This document shows, piece by piece, positions 48,251 through 55,506 of a stretch of 64,000 bases of DNA. The notes under the pieces were generated by a model that was not told where the DNA came from, ran no database searches, and saw only the letters and a program-made list of their open reading frames with translations. Every line of letters begins with the position of its first letter. The stretch's first letter is position 1. Both the position numbers and the translations under genes were made by a program. The DNA is from Hymenobacter negativus. Its GTDB lineage: Bacteria; Bacteroidota; Bacteroidia; Cytophagales; Hymenobacteraceae. The DNA lies in NCBI RefSeq assembly GCF_017571495.1, contig NZ_JAGETZ010000006.1:1-64000 (forward strand), in the 5' to 3' direction.

Positions 48251-48289
48251 AGAAAGGGCTGGCTATTTATAGCCAGCCCTTTCTTTTTA
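48251..48289. terminator. Bidirectional terminator
   Basis: AGAAAGGGCTGGCT and AGCCAGCCCTTTCT pair perfectly over 14 bp around ATTTAT, followed by TTTTAA. It serves the nrdA tail copy and the AT-rich operon on the minus strand. Confidence 0.92.
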
Positions 48290-48292
48290 ATT

Positions 48293-49570
48293 TTAAAATT
48301 CTATGACTAAACGTTTGATGCGTCCATTCTTCGTCGTGCCAATAGCTTTTACATCAATGATTCGATGCGTATAAAGACTTTCAGTGAATTTTGTTTCTTC
48401 TAAAGCTTCGGAGCCAGTAATTGAAATTCTTGGTTCAGAAACGTCTCCGTTCTCTGCTACAATTATTCCAGTGCCATTCCTAGTCTTGGTATTTAGGTTA
48501 TAGATATATACTTTGTAGTCTTTCGGCTCATCATCAGTAATGCTGTCATCATCCTCAGTAAGCATGTCATCAATGATGCTAACCGTTTGTGCTAACTCAG
48601 CCTTAGACGAGTCCGTTACCTCCGCAATGAGTTCTGTGCTGTTCTGGCTCGTGATGCTAGTGAAGCTTAGAGAATCATAGCTTATGCCTATCGAGCTAGA
48701 TGCTCTGACAATATTAGAAGCGGTGTTATGTACACAGTCTTTGATAGTTTGTTGTAGGTTTTCATTGTCTACAGCAATTCCTAAATCTGTATACACTTGC
48801 TTGGCCTTGTCAACAAGGCTTTGGAAAAGAGGAGGGATTGTTTCAGCAGAATACAGCTCAACTGCTTCAATATGGAGAGTCTTGATAATGTATTCTATGA
48901 TGTAGTTCTGATATGCGGCGAAAGGCGATTCATGAAAAAATAAATCGGACTTATTCGGCACAATACTGACTTCAAAATTCATTTGGACACTTCCTTCTGT
49001 AAGAGCAGATTGGAAAATGCTGACTTCTAAGTCTAATTCAGGCAGCTTATTTATCGTTTCAAATAGCATATCAGAACATGCTGCTTGAATCTCTAGAAGG
49101 TCTTTTGATAATGCATGGTATGAATCTGCTATTCCTCCCTCTAAGCTGATTTTGTATGATAAAGAAGACGTCTTTTTCTTTTTAGGATAAAAACTCTTCC
49201 TATGGGGGAAATAGTCCTTTGGAATGTTGTCTGCATTAATCAAGGAAACGCTTTGCGTTGCAGCGCTAGCTAAATCCTTCTTGATAAGAAAGGCGGTTTT
49301 AGCTACTTCGAAAATGTCTCGATAGCTAATCCTTCCTGCCACAAAGTCCAAATAGTCTATGTTCTTTATTATGAAATGCACATAATGTAGAACAGTCAGG
49401 TCGTCCTCATCTTCCTCAATAAATGAGCCGATGATGCGGGAACCATAGATATTCTTTCCTACATAAAGCACTGGATATTCGACGTGCAAAAGCATATCGA
49501 AATCAGAAACGATTTCAGCGAACTCAAGGCCAGAATCTAGAGGGTCGTGTTTGATTTCGTTAATCAGCAT
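48293..49570 (-). CDS. Hypothetical protein of AT-rich two-gene operon (second gene)
   Basis: 425 residues, cytoplasmic by appearance. The N-terminal 80 residues (HVEYPVLYVGKNIYGSRIIG, then SFIEEDEDDLTVLHYVHFII, GRISYRDIFEVAKTAFL) resemble in outline small bacterial domains of the DUF6575 kind; this is a weak resemblance. The middle has a basic patch (YPKKKKTSSL) and the C-terminus is beta-rich (RIISITGSEALEE-like order). DNA is clearly more AT-rich than its neighbours and codon use differs, which suggests recent transfer. It overlaps the upstream gene by 11 bp, so the two are one operon. Function unknown. Confidence 0.75.
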   Translation of the reverse strand: MLINEIKHDPLDSGLEFAEIVSDFDMLLHVEYPVLYVGKNIYGSRIIGSFIEEDEDDLTVLHYVHFIIKNIDYLDFVAGRISYRDIFEVAKTAFLIKKDLASAATQSVSLINADNIPKDYFPHRKSFYPKKKKTSSLSYKISLEGGIADSYHALSKDLLEIQAACSDMLFETINKLPELDLEVSIFQSALTEGSVQMNFEVSIVPNKSDLFFHESPFAAYQNYIIEYIIKTLHIEAVELYSAETIPPLFQSLVDKAKQVYTDLGIAVDNENLQQTIKDCVHNTASNIVRASSSIGISYDSLSFTSITSQNSTELIAEVTDSSKAELAQTVSIIDDMLTEDDDSITDDEPKDYKVYIYNLNTKTRNGTGIIVAENGDVSEPRISITGSEALEETKFTESLYTHRIIDVKAIGTTKNGRIKRLVIEF

Positions 49571-50018
49571 CGTCTTCCACTTCTAGTTTGGTTACAGATG
49601 GATTTTTGAAGCCACTGACATCGAACCCATCACATTTGAACAAGTCGTGATGACTATGATGGTCATCGTTTGGAGTGTGCTCGACAACTCCAACTTCTTC
49701 ACTGATATTAAACTTGAAAAGAAACGTTTTGCTTTTAGCACTGAAAACAAGCCTTTGCTTATAGACTTCTATTATCTCATTTTCATCGTAGCCATCGAGC
49801 TTATTCATCGAAAAGCCTTTCAATGCGCAAAGGTCGCCGCATCCATCGAAGGGCAATTCTTTTCCAGCATTTTTATAACGCTCCCATTTAGATAGGAAGT
49901 CGCGACCCTTCGGATTATTGCTTCCGACTGAGCAGATGAATGTAGATGTTTCATCTAGACCAGCATTAGAAATGCACTCGCATTCAATGCCATCCTCTTT
50001 GAGTAATTCGAAGGTCAT
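49560..50018 (-). CDS. Hypothetical Cys/His-rich protein of AT-rich operon (first gene)
   Basis: 152 residues. Cysteines come in small groups (GIECECISN, GCGDLCALKG, LFKCDGFD) and a His cluster DDHHSHHD lies near residue 118; together they could bind a metal, but no known motif fits. No signal peptide or membrane segment. It is AT-rich like its partner. I recognise no family. Position in a zone of toxin-antitoxin genes makes a defence or toxin-antitoxin role a reasonable but untested guess. Confidence 0.7.
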   Translation of the reverse strand: MTFELLKEDGIECECISNAGLDETSTFICSVGSNNPKGRDFLSKWERYKNAGKELPFDGCGDLCALKGFSMNKLDGYDENEIIEVYKQRLVFSAKSKTFLFKFNISEEVGVVEHTPNDDHHSHHDLFKCDGFDVSGFKNPSVTKLEVEDDAD

Positions 50019-50198
50019 AAAACTGGCAGGGGTAGAGTTTGAAGGGGTGGCAAATGTATATGCCTAGGTGTTAGGAGTTCTGTTTAGAGCCATTGGACTT
50101 GCCCCAATGCTGATAATGCACACCAAATCTGGATAATAAATGCGGTTGGATATGCCGAAAACGCACTTTTACACGGCGACATTTTTTTGTAACCTTAG

Positions 50199-50316
50199 CT
50201 TCTCTCAGCCGCTGCGCGCCGGGGGCGGCTGGGGTGGTGTTGGGGTAGCGCGCGCCGTTAGGTAGGAACACGAAGCATCGTTCAGCTGCGGCGGTGCCTG
50301 GGGCGGCGGGGGGGCG
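50199..50316 (+). repeat. Cassette-border repeat, long form (copy 1)
   Basis: Begins CTTCTCTCAGCCGCTG, has the hairpin CAGCCGC...GGCGGCTGG, then the core GCGCCGTTAGGTAG...CGAAGCATCG...GCGGCGGTGCC. Ends at the stop codon of the DUF5615 gene. The rest of the 298-bp gap (50019-50198) shows no gene. Confidence 0.9.
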
Positions 50317-50661
50317 TTAAGGCAGAGCGTTGCCAATCTCCACGAACGGCTCCCCGGCTTCCAGTAGTTCTATCGCGGCGGGCAGGGTGGTGAGCAGCAC
50401 TTCTTGCAGCCGCTCGTTGGAGGTGTTGCCGCAGGTGAGCCAGATAACCCGGGGCGGCGGGCCGAAGCGGTCGAGCAGGTGGCGGAAGTCGGCGTCTTTG
50501 GTGAGCACCACGGCTCCGGCAGCTTTGGCGGCCCGGAATATTTCTTCGTCTTCCGCGTCGCGCAGGCCCAGCGTGCGCAGGGGCACGGCGTCAACGGGGA
50601 ATTTCCATTTTATCCAAGCCGCGATGAGGGGCGAGAGGTGCGCGTCAATCCAGATGGTCAT
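50317..50661 (-). CDS. DUF5615 PIN-like toxin
   Basis: 114 residues. The PIN-like fold of the Mut7-C/DUF5615 family is clear: IWIDAHLSP with the first acidic residue, LRDAEDEEIFRAAKAAGAVVLTKDADF with the central acidic pair, and VIWLTCGNTSNERL. Such proteins are predicted RNases. The start overlaps the DUF433 stop by 4 bp (ATGA), the standard layout of the DUF433/DUF5615 toxin-antitoxin pair. Confidence 0.85.
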   Translation of the reverse strand: MTIWIDAHLSPLIAAWIKWKFPVDAVPLRTLGLRDAEDEEIFRAAKAAGAVVLTKDADFRHLLDRFGPPPRVIWLTCGNTSNERLQEVLLTTLPAAIELLEAGEPFVEIGNALP

Positions 50662-50882
50662 GCGGCCAGGCGCGGGTAGTCAATCTGACGGGCGGCGTAT
50701 TGTAAGGCCGCTTGCAGGTCGGCGGCTTCGAGGTCGGGCATCTCAGCCAAAATCTGCTCGGCGCTGAGGCCGGCGGCGAAGAGCTGGAGCACGTCGGCCA
50801 CGCGGATGCGCATGCCGCGAATGCAGGGCCGGCCGCCGCACTGGCGCGGGTTGGTAGTAATGCGATGCTGCAAGGATTCCAT
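50658..50882 (-). CDS. DUF433 antitoxin
   Basis: 74 residues. DUF433 motifs: RITTNPRQCGGRPCIRGMRI, VADVLQLFAAGLSAEQILAE, MPDLEAADLQAALQYAA. This is a winged-helix-like DNA-binding domain found as antitoxin upstream of PIN-like toxins. First gene of the pair with the DUF5615 toxin. Confidence 0.88.
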   Translation of the reverse strand: MESLQHRITTNPRQCGGRPCIRGMRIRVADVLQLFAAGLSAEQILAEMPDLEAADLQAALQYAARQIDYPRLAA

Positions 50883-50901
50883 GTGGTGAAGATACTAGCG
50901 T

Positions 50902-51016
50902 TTCTGTTGCCGCTTCGCCCCGGGGGCGGATGGGGTGGGTTTGGGGGAGCTCGCGCCGTTAGGTAGAAACACGAAGCATCGTGCAGCCGCGGCGGTGCCA
51001 GGGGCGGTGGGGGAGC
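50902..51016 (+). repeat. Cassette-border repeat, long form (copy 2)
   Basis: Same layout and orientation as copy 1 with core GCGCCGTTAGGTAGAAACAC and GAAGCATCGTGCAGCCGC. It separates the DUF433/DUF5615 pair from the solo DUF433 gene. Confidence 0.9.
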
Positions 51017-51043
51017 GGGTTTGCACCTTCGTATCTTAGCCAC

Positions 51044-51250
51044 ATGGAAACGGCAGCTTCAGCGGCGCACCCGCGCATCACCCTCGACCCGAACATCTGC
51101 CACGGGCAACCTACCGTGCGCGGCCTGCGCTACCCGGTGCAAAACGTGCTCGAATACCTCGCCTCCGGCATGACGGAAGCCGAAATCCTGGCCGATTATC
51201 CTGATTTGGAGGCCGAGGACCTGCGCGCCTGTCAGGCCTACGCAGCATAG
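51044..51250 (+). CDS. Solo DUF433 protein
   Basis: 68 residues: RITLDPNICHGQPTVRGLRY, PVQNVLEYLASGMTEAEILA, DYPDLEAEDLRACQAYAA. Same family as the antitoxin at 50658, but no DUF5615 toxin follows. The next gene downstream is DUF3800, after a terminator. An orphan antitoxin or the rest of a broken pair. Confidence 0.82.
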   Translation: METAASAAHPRITLDPNICHGQPTVRGLRYPVQNVLEYLASGMTEAEILADYPDLEAEDLRACQAYAA

Positions 51251-51296
51251 TCGTGTAACAAATAGAGCCCTCAAACCTTACCTTAGCATCACTGAG

Positions 51297-51325
51297 AAGC
51301 CACCCCAACATGGGGTGGCTTTTTG
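51297..51325. terminator. Terminator after solo DUF433
   Basis: AAGCCACCCCA and TGGGGTGGCTT pair over 11 bp with loop ACA, then TTTG. GGCTTTTTGCTAACCGG (51317-51333) is shared exactly with the hairpin after nrdA. Confidence 0.88.
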
Positions 51326-51341
51326 CTAACCGGTAAACTAA

Positions 51342-52055
51342 ATGCATTTCTTGTACGTGGACGAAAGCGGCGACCCCGGCCGTTACAATGGCAGCAACAC
51401 GCCGCACTTTATTCTGAACGGCTTGGTCATCCCCGAAGAGGAGTGGGCGGCAGGGTTGGCACGGATGCTGGCGTTCCGTGAAGGCGTGAAGCAGGCAACC
51501 GGCTTACCCAAAAAGGTGGAGTTTCACAGCAGCGAGCTAATTCGTCCCCACAAGCTGGATGCGTACAAGCAAATTCATAAGTCGGTGCGCGTGCGGTTGC
51601 TGAGGGACTTCGTGGGGCTGATGCCCACCTTTTTCCCTAAGGCACGCATTCTAAGCGTATGCCTCGACAAACAGCAGTTGACTGCCGAAACCAATTATCA
51701 GGAAATAGCTTGGCGGCTACTGCTACGCGGGTTTGATGCGTTTTTGAAGTCGCAAAATCAACTGGGACTTGTGGTGTCTGACGACACGAATGAAACGGCG
51801 CTTCGGCTGCTGTTCCGCTCGATGCGCAAGGAGTCCCGGCCCATCATCGCCATTCTGGAAGACGTGGTATGCCGACAATCCATCCACTCTTACTACGTCC
51901 AAGCCGTCGATGCAATTGCCTTCTGCCTCTACCAGCAGGAGTACCCCAAAGGCAGCACCCGCAAGTTCAACTTGCATCAGCTATTCAAAACCCTCGATAC
52001 GATGTTACTCAAAACCGCCGCGCCGGCTGACCCACAAGGCATCATCCGAGCCTAA
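51342..52055 (+). CDS. DUF3800 protein
   Basis: 237 residues. It starts with MHFLYVDESGDPG, the hallmark of DUF3800, and keeps the later acidic sites: LGLVVSDDTNE near residue 145 and SYYVQAVDAIAFCLYQ near 190. The family has an RNase H-like fold and is often found in mobile and defence regions; the activity is not established. It lies in the repeat-bounded module that begins with the solo DUF433 gene. Confidence 0.85.
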   Translation: MHFLYVDESGDPGRYNGSNTPHFILNGLVIPEEEWAAGLARMLAFREGVKQATGLPKKVEFHSSELIRPHKLDAYKQIHKSVRVRLLRDFVGLMPTFFPKARILSVCLDKQQLTAETNYQEIAWRLLLRGFDAFLKSQNQLGLVVSDDTNETALRLLFRSMRKESRPIIAILEDVVCRQSIHSYYVQAVDAIAFCLYQQEYPKGSTRKFNLHQLFKTLDTMLLKTAAPADPQGIIRA

Positions 52056-52170
52056 TGGGGTAAAAAAATGCCCCGGTTAAAACAACCGAGGACTTTGTCG
52101 TGGCCCGTTCTAAGCTACAGGGCTTAGGCGAGTCACAGTGCAAATATAACGAATACTCCCCTCATTAGGT

Positions 52171-52206
52171 TCGGCCCCTAGCCGGAGTCGAACTGGCACA
52201 CCCAAG
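52171..52206 (-). tRNA. Remnant of a tRNA 3' half
   Basis: On the minus strand GTGCCAGTTCGACTCCGGC is a T arm (loop TTCGACT fits TTCRANY, four of five stem pairs) followed by TAGGGGC as acceptor strand. The 5' half is absent. Such remnants usually mark the end of an integrated element. Confidence 0.4.
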
Positions 52207-52322
52207 CTTCTTCAGCTGCTGCCGCCCTGGGAGCGGCTGGGATGGTGTTGGGGTCGCTCGCGCCGTTAGGTAGAAACACGAAGCATCGTGCAGCCGCGGC
52301 GGTGCCGGGGGCGGCGGGTGGG
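52207..52322 (+). repeat. Cassette-border repeat, long form (copy 3)
   Basis: Starts CTTCTTCAGCTGCTGCC, carries the same core (CGCCGTTAGGTAGAAACACG, AAGCATCGTGCAGCCGCGGC) and lies between the tRNA remnant and the SUKH-3 gene. The 329-bp gap holds only the remnant and this repeat. Confidence 0.9.
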
Positions 52323-52384
52323 GTCCTGCAACCTGGGTTTCTTGAGGCGCGGCGGCCTCGGGGGGGGGCAGTAGCTTTGGGCTC

Positions 52385-52825
52385 ATGGACAGATTTGCCC
52401 CCGCCATACTCGAATACCTGACGAAAGCCGGTTGGCAGCCTGGGCGCAAGGTGTGGCTGGCAAAGTATCGGGTGTGTCTCAGAGTTGAGGGCTACCCGTG
52501 GTTTCCTGCCGTAGCCGAGTTCCTAGAGGAGTTCGGCGACTTATGGATAACCTACGAAGGGAGGGGAGGAGCGAGCAAGCTGACATTTGATGCCTGCTAC
52601 GCCACGGGAAGGTATGATACTCGGTGGGTGACGGGAGAATATGCGTCGCGTATAGGCCGCTCTCAGCTATGCGCTATTGGCGAGCTTTCCGGCCACATGC
52701 TATTGTTCATGGATGACACTGGACAAGTGTATGGAGGATACGACGACATCTTGGTTTCTTTTGGAAGCGGAGCCGAGGCCTTTGAAGCTTTGTGCTCCAA
52801 CCTCCCTGTAAGAGAGATTCCTTAG
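52385..52825 (+). CDS. SUKH-3-type immunity protein
   Basis: 146 residues. SUKH-3 marks: LEYLTKAGWQPGRKV, FPAVAEFLEEFGDLWI, IGELSGHMLLFMDDTGQVYG, SFGSGAEAFEALC. SUKH proteins neutralise nuclease toxins delivered by neighbouring cells. No toxin gene is near it, so it is an orphan immunity gene inside the cassette zone. Confidence 0.78.
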   Translation: MDRFAPAILEYLTKAGWQPGRKVWLAKYRVCLRVEGYPWFPAVAEFLEEFGDLWITYEGRGGASKLTFDACYATGRYDTRWVTGEYASRIGRSQLCAIGELSGHMLLFMDDTGQVYGGYDDILVSFGSGAEAFEALCSNLPVREIP

Positions 52826-52864
52826 CTTCTCTCAGCCGCCTTCGCGCCGGGGGCGGCGGGCGGT
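52824..52864 (+). repeat. Cassette-border repeat, short form
   Basis: CCTTAGCTTCTCTCAGCCGC (52820-52839) is identical to the beginning of copy 1 (50193-50212), followed by CGCGCCGGGGGCGGCGGG. The 3' core is missing. Confidence 0.75.
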
Positions 52865-52868
52865 TGGA

Positions 52869-53690
52869 CTATCCTAGCTGGAACGTCCGCATGCTGAGCC
52901 CGCCAAAGGACACTTCCTCATGGGCGTAGCTCACCGCCTCGTCAGGCTGGGCCAGGCCGGCGCTGTAGAGCAGCGGCAGGTAGTGGTCGGGTGTGGGCAC
53001 GGCCAGCGCCCCGCTGGGGCCTGCCTGCTGATACGCCACCAGGCGCTGGAAGTCGCGCTGGTCGAGCTGCTGCTTCACCCACTCGTCAAATTCGGTGGCC
53101 CACGCGAAGGGGCTGGTGTCGCCGGCCCGCAGCTTGGGTACGCTCAGGCGCGTGTTGTGCACGATGTTGCCGCTGCCGATGAGCAGCACACCCCGCTCGC
53201 GCAGAAAGCGCAGCTGGCGGGCAAAAGCAAAGTGCCAGGCCAAGGGCTTGGTGTAGTCGAGGCTGAGTTGCAACACCGGGATATCCGCTTTGGGGTAGAG
53301 GTGATGCAGCACGGTCCAAGTGCCGTGGTCCAGGCCCCAATTGGCGGCGCCGTGCACCTCGTGCACGTGGTCAATAATGGCTTGGGCCAGCTCGGGCGCC
53401 CCAGGCGCGGGGTACTCCATGGCGTGCAGCGCGGGCGGGAAGCCCCCGAAGTCGTGGACAGTGGTGGGGCGCTGATTGGTGGTGACGTAAGTGCCCGGGG
53501 TGAGCCAGTGCGCCGAAATGACCACGATGGCTTTGGGCGGTGTGAGGCGCTCCCCCAGCTGGCGCAGGCTGCGCGTGAAGGCGTTATCGTAGAGCGCGTT
53601 CATGGGCGAGCCGTGGCCCACGAACAGCACGGGCATGGCCGGGGTGGCCGGGTAGCTGGCCGCAGCGGCCACCAAGGATTTCAGATTCAT
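52869..53690 (-). CDS. ygiD: 4,5-DOPA extradiol dioxygenase-like protein (YgiD family)
   Basis: 273 residues. The LigB/DODA family motifs are in place: PVLFVGHGSPMNALYDN with the first His, IVVISAHWLTPG with the second, and NWGLDHGTWTVLHHLYP with the third metal contact; HNTRLSVP and TPDHYLPLLY follow. It opens catechol rings using a metal centre. I start at MNLKSLVA; MQRRVFLQ 19 codons earlier is possible. Convergent to no close partner; the azoreductase gene lies upstream on the same strand. Confidence 0.88.
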   Translation of the reverse strand: MNLKSLVAAAASYPATPAMPVLFVGHGSPMNALYDNAFTRSLRQLGERLTPPKAIVVISAHWLTPGTYVTTNQRPTTVHDFGGFPPALHAMEYPAPGAPELAQAIIDHVHEVHGAANWGLDHGTWTVLHHLYPKADIPVLQLSLDYTKPLAWHFAFARQLRFLRERGVLLIGSGNIVHNTRLSVPKLRAGDTSPFAWATEFDEWVKQQLDQRDFQRLVAYQQAGPSGALAVPTPDHYLPLLYSAGLAQPDEAVSYAHEEVSFGGLSMRTFQLG

Positions 53691-53859
53691 AACCAAAGGA
53701 AAAAAAGGCGTGCGTGCGCACGCTTGCAAAAACACGCGGCGTTGCATCAGGACAGGGAATAGCGGAGGGGAGAAGAGCCGCCTGGCAGGTGCCCCCGCGA
53801 AAAGGAGCACCTGCTGGGAACCGCCCGCCGGGCATGGGTGCGGGCGCGGCTCGCCGCCC

Positions 53860-54456
53860 CTACGCGGTGATGCCCGCGAGGCCCTTCTGCACCGCGGTGG
53901 CCTGAAACTCCGGCAGCTTCACGCCCTCGGCCCGCGCCACCGTAACATCGCGCATGCCCAGAAAGCCGAGCATCCAGCGCAGGTAGGGCGCCGCGAAGTC
54001 ATAGGGCTGCATCGGGCCCTCGGAGTAGATGCCCCCACTCGCTAGGGCAACGTACACCTTTTTGCCGGTGATGAGCCCTTCGGGACCGGTCGGGGTGTAG
54101 CGAAACGTGATGTTGGCCCGCGTGAGGTGGTCGAGCCAGGCCTTGAGCGAGGACGGAATGGTGAAGTTGTAGAACGGCGACCCAATCACGAGCACGTCCG
54201 AAGCCATGACTTCGGCAATGGCCTCATCGGAGTGGCGCACGGCGGCTTGCTGCTCCGGCGAGCGGCCTTCGGCCGGCGTGAAGTAGGCTTGTAGGTGCGC
54301 TTCCTCCAGGTGGGGAAACGGATGTTTCGCCAGGTCGCGCACGACCACGGTGCTGCCCGGATGCGCGGCCAACAGCTTGTCGATGATGCCCTGGCTAAGC
54401 TGGGTGCTGAACGACTCAGCACCCCGGGCGCTGGAAATGATTTGCAGAATCTGCAT
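53860..54456 (-). CDS. azoR: FMN-dependent NADH-azoreductase
   Basis: 198 residues with a flavodoxin-like fold: MQILQIISSARGAESFST (FMN phosphate site), SDVLVIGSPFYNFTIPSSLK, AWLDHLTRANITFRY, KKVYVALASGGIYSEG. It reduces quinones and azo compounds with NADH, usually in defence against electrophiles. It is divergent from an HxlR-type regulator at 54668, which probably controls it, as is common for this pair. Confidence 0.9.
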   Translation of the reverse strand: MQILQIISSARGAESFSTQLSQGIIDKLLAAHPGSTVVVRDLAKHPFPHLEEAHLQAYFTPAEGRSPEQQAAVRHSDEAIAEVMASDVLVIGSPFYNFTIPSSLKAWLDHLTRANITFRYTPTGPEGLITGKKVYVALASGGIYSEGPMQPYDFAAPYLRWMLGFLGMRDVTVARAEGVKLPEFQATAVQKGLAGITA

Positions 54457-54529
54457 GATTAAAGGGAAATGGGATGATAAAAGGCGAACGCCCGGCGCCG
54501 GCCCGCCAACTAAGCGGCGGGGTAGGCGG

Positions 54530-54660
54530 TTAGGTATTCTGATTACTCCAAGCAATCAGCTGGCGAGTTGTTCGCCCGTTTTACCACTTGCAGATTACTG
54601 ATTGGTAGCCTGGTTACCTCCCGGTAATCACGTGGTTGCACCATTTCACCCAGCCCTTTC
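54530..54660. promoter_or_regulatory. Divergent operator region azoR/hxlR
   Basis: Holds CTGATT-ACTCCAAGC-AATCAG (54539-54559) and further GATTACTGATT and GGTAATCAC stretches. Repeated GTAAT/ATTAC units are what one expects for an HxlR dimer site; the exact operator is not settled. Confidence 0.45.
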
Positions 54661-54667
54661 TTCTCCT

Positions 54668-55036
54668 ATGATTAACCCCGATACTCCTGCCTGCGCCGTG
54701 ACGATGCAGGCCTTGCGCAATTCTTTTCTGGTCGTCAACAGCAAGTGGAAGCTGCCCATCATTGTGGCCATGAACAAGGGCACCCGGCATTTTCGCGGCC
54801 TGGAGCGGAGCGTGCCCGGCATCTCGACCAAAGTGCTGGCCAAAGAGCTCAAGGAGCTGGAAGCCCATCAGTTCATTGCCCGCACCGTGCATCCCGGCCC
54901 GCCCGTGGTGGTGGACTACCACGTCCTGCCGTATGCGCAATCGCTCGACCCCGTAATTGAGGTGTTGAAGGCGTGGGGCATCCAGCATCAGCAGCGTTTA
55001 GATGCCCTCTCCGCCTCTCTGGTAGAGAAGCAGTAA
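54668..55036 (+). CDS. HxlR-family transcriptional regulator
   Basis: 122 residues. Winged helix of HxlR type: LVVNSKWKLPIIVAMNKGTRHF, GLERSVPGISTKVLAKELKELE as recognition region, and DYHVLPYAQSLDPVIEVLKAWG as wing and dimer helix. Cys8 (PACAV) near the N-terminus stands where HypR/QorR-type sensors have their redox Cys. Divergent from azoR; control of azoR by electrophile or quinone stress is inferred. Confidence 0.88.
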   Translation: MINPDTPACAVTMQALRNSFLVVNSKWKLPIIVAMNKGTRHFRGLERSVPGISTKVLAKELKELEAHQFIARTVHPGPPVVVDYHVLPYAQSLDPVIEVLKAWGIQHQQRLDALSASLVEKQ

Positions 55037-55506
55037 AGCCGCAAAAACGAGTAAGCTTGCTGTCCTCAACCGCCTATCAGCACAGAGGGCCTGCTAGGTA
55101 GCCCAGCCATTTTTGGGAGTAGAGCCAGCCAAAATTCCCCGGCAGGGTGGGGCTGTTCCGCGCTGGTGCGGCTCCCTGTCACGAAGCCGCTTCGCGCCGG
55201 GAGCGGCTGGGTTGGTTTTGGCACCTGAGCTTCTTGAGCCGCAGCGGCCCGGGGCGGGGGCGCCCCAACGGGCGCGGCGGCGCGGCCGGAGGCATGGGGG
55301 CGGCCCCGCAGGCCGGGGAGGGGCTGCGCGGTCTTGTGGGGCGGCCCCGTAACCCCGCGTAGCGCTGCGGCGCCTTACGGGGCGGCCCCCAGGCGCCCGG
55401 CCGCGCTGCGCTGGGCTACGGGGCGAGCTGAAATAGGAAAAACGTGAGAATAGCAATACATTAACGGTTGAATCCGTTTCATTCTCAACCTTTTTACTTC
55501 ATTTCC
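55037..55506. other. GC-rich intergenic region with repeats
   Basis: No gene seen. 55184-55230 is a copy of the CAGCCGC hairpin family (GAAGCCGCTTCGCGCCGGG, AGCGGCTGGG). From 55236 on the DNA is extremely GC-rich with several pairings such as GGGGCGGCCCCGTAAC and TTACGGGGCGGCCCC. AT-rich promoter-like DNA lies at 55430-55500. Confidence 0.5.

Noticed and set aside
50199..52322. The three long repeats as a CRISPR array
   Set aside because: Only three copies, 700-1300 bp apart, with genes between them and no cas genes.
55236..55430. GC-rich open frames between the HxlR and helical protein genes
   Set aside because: Extreme GC content opens all frames; no start context, no domain, and several hairpins explain the composition.
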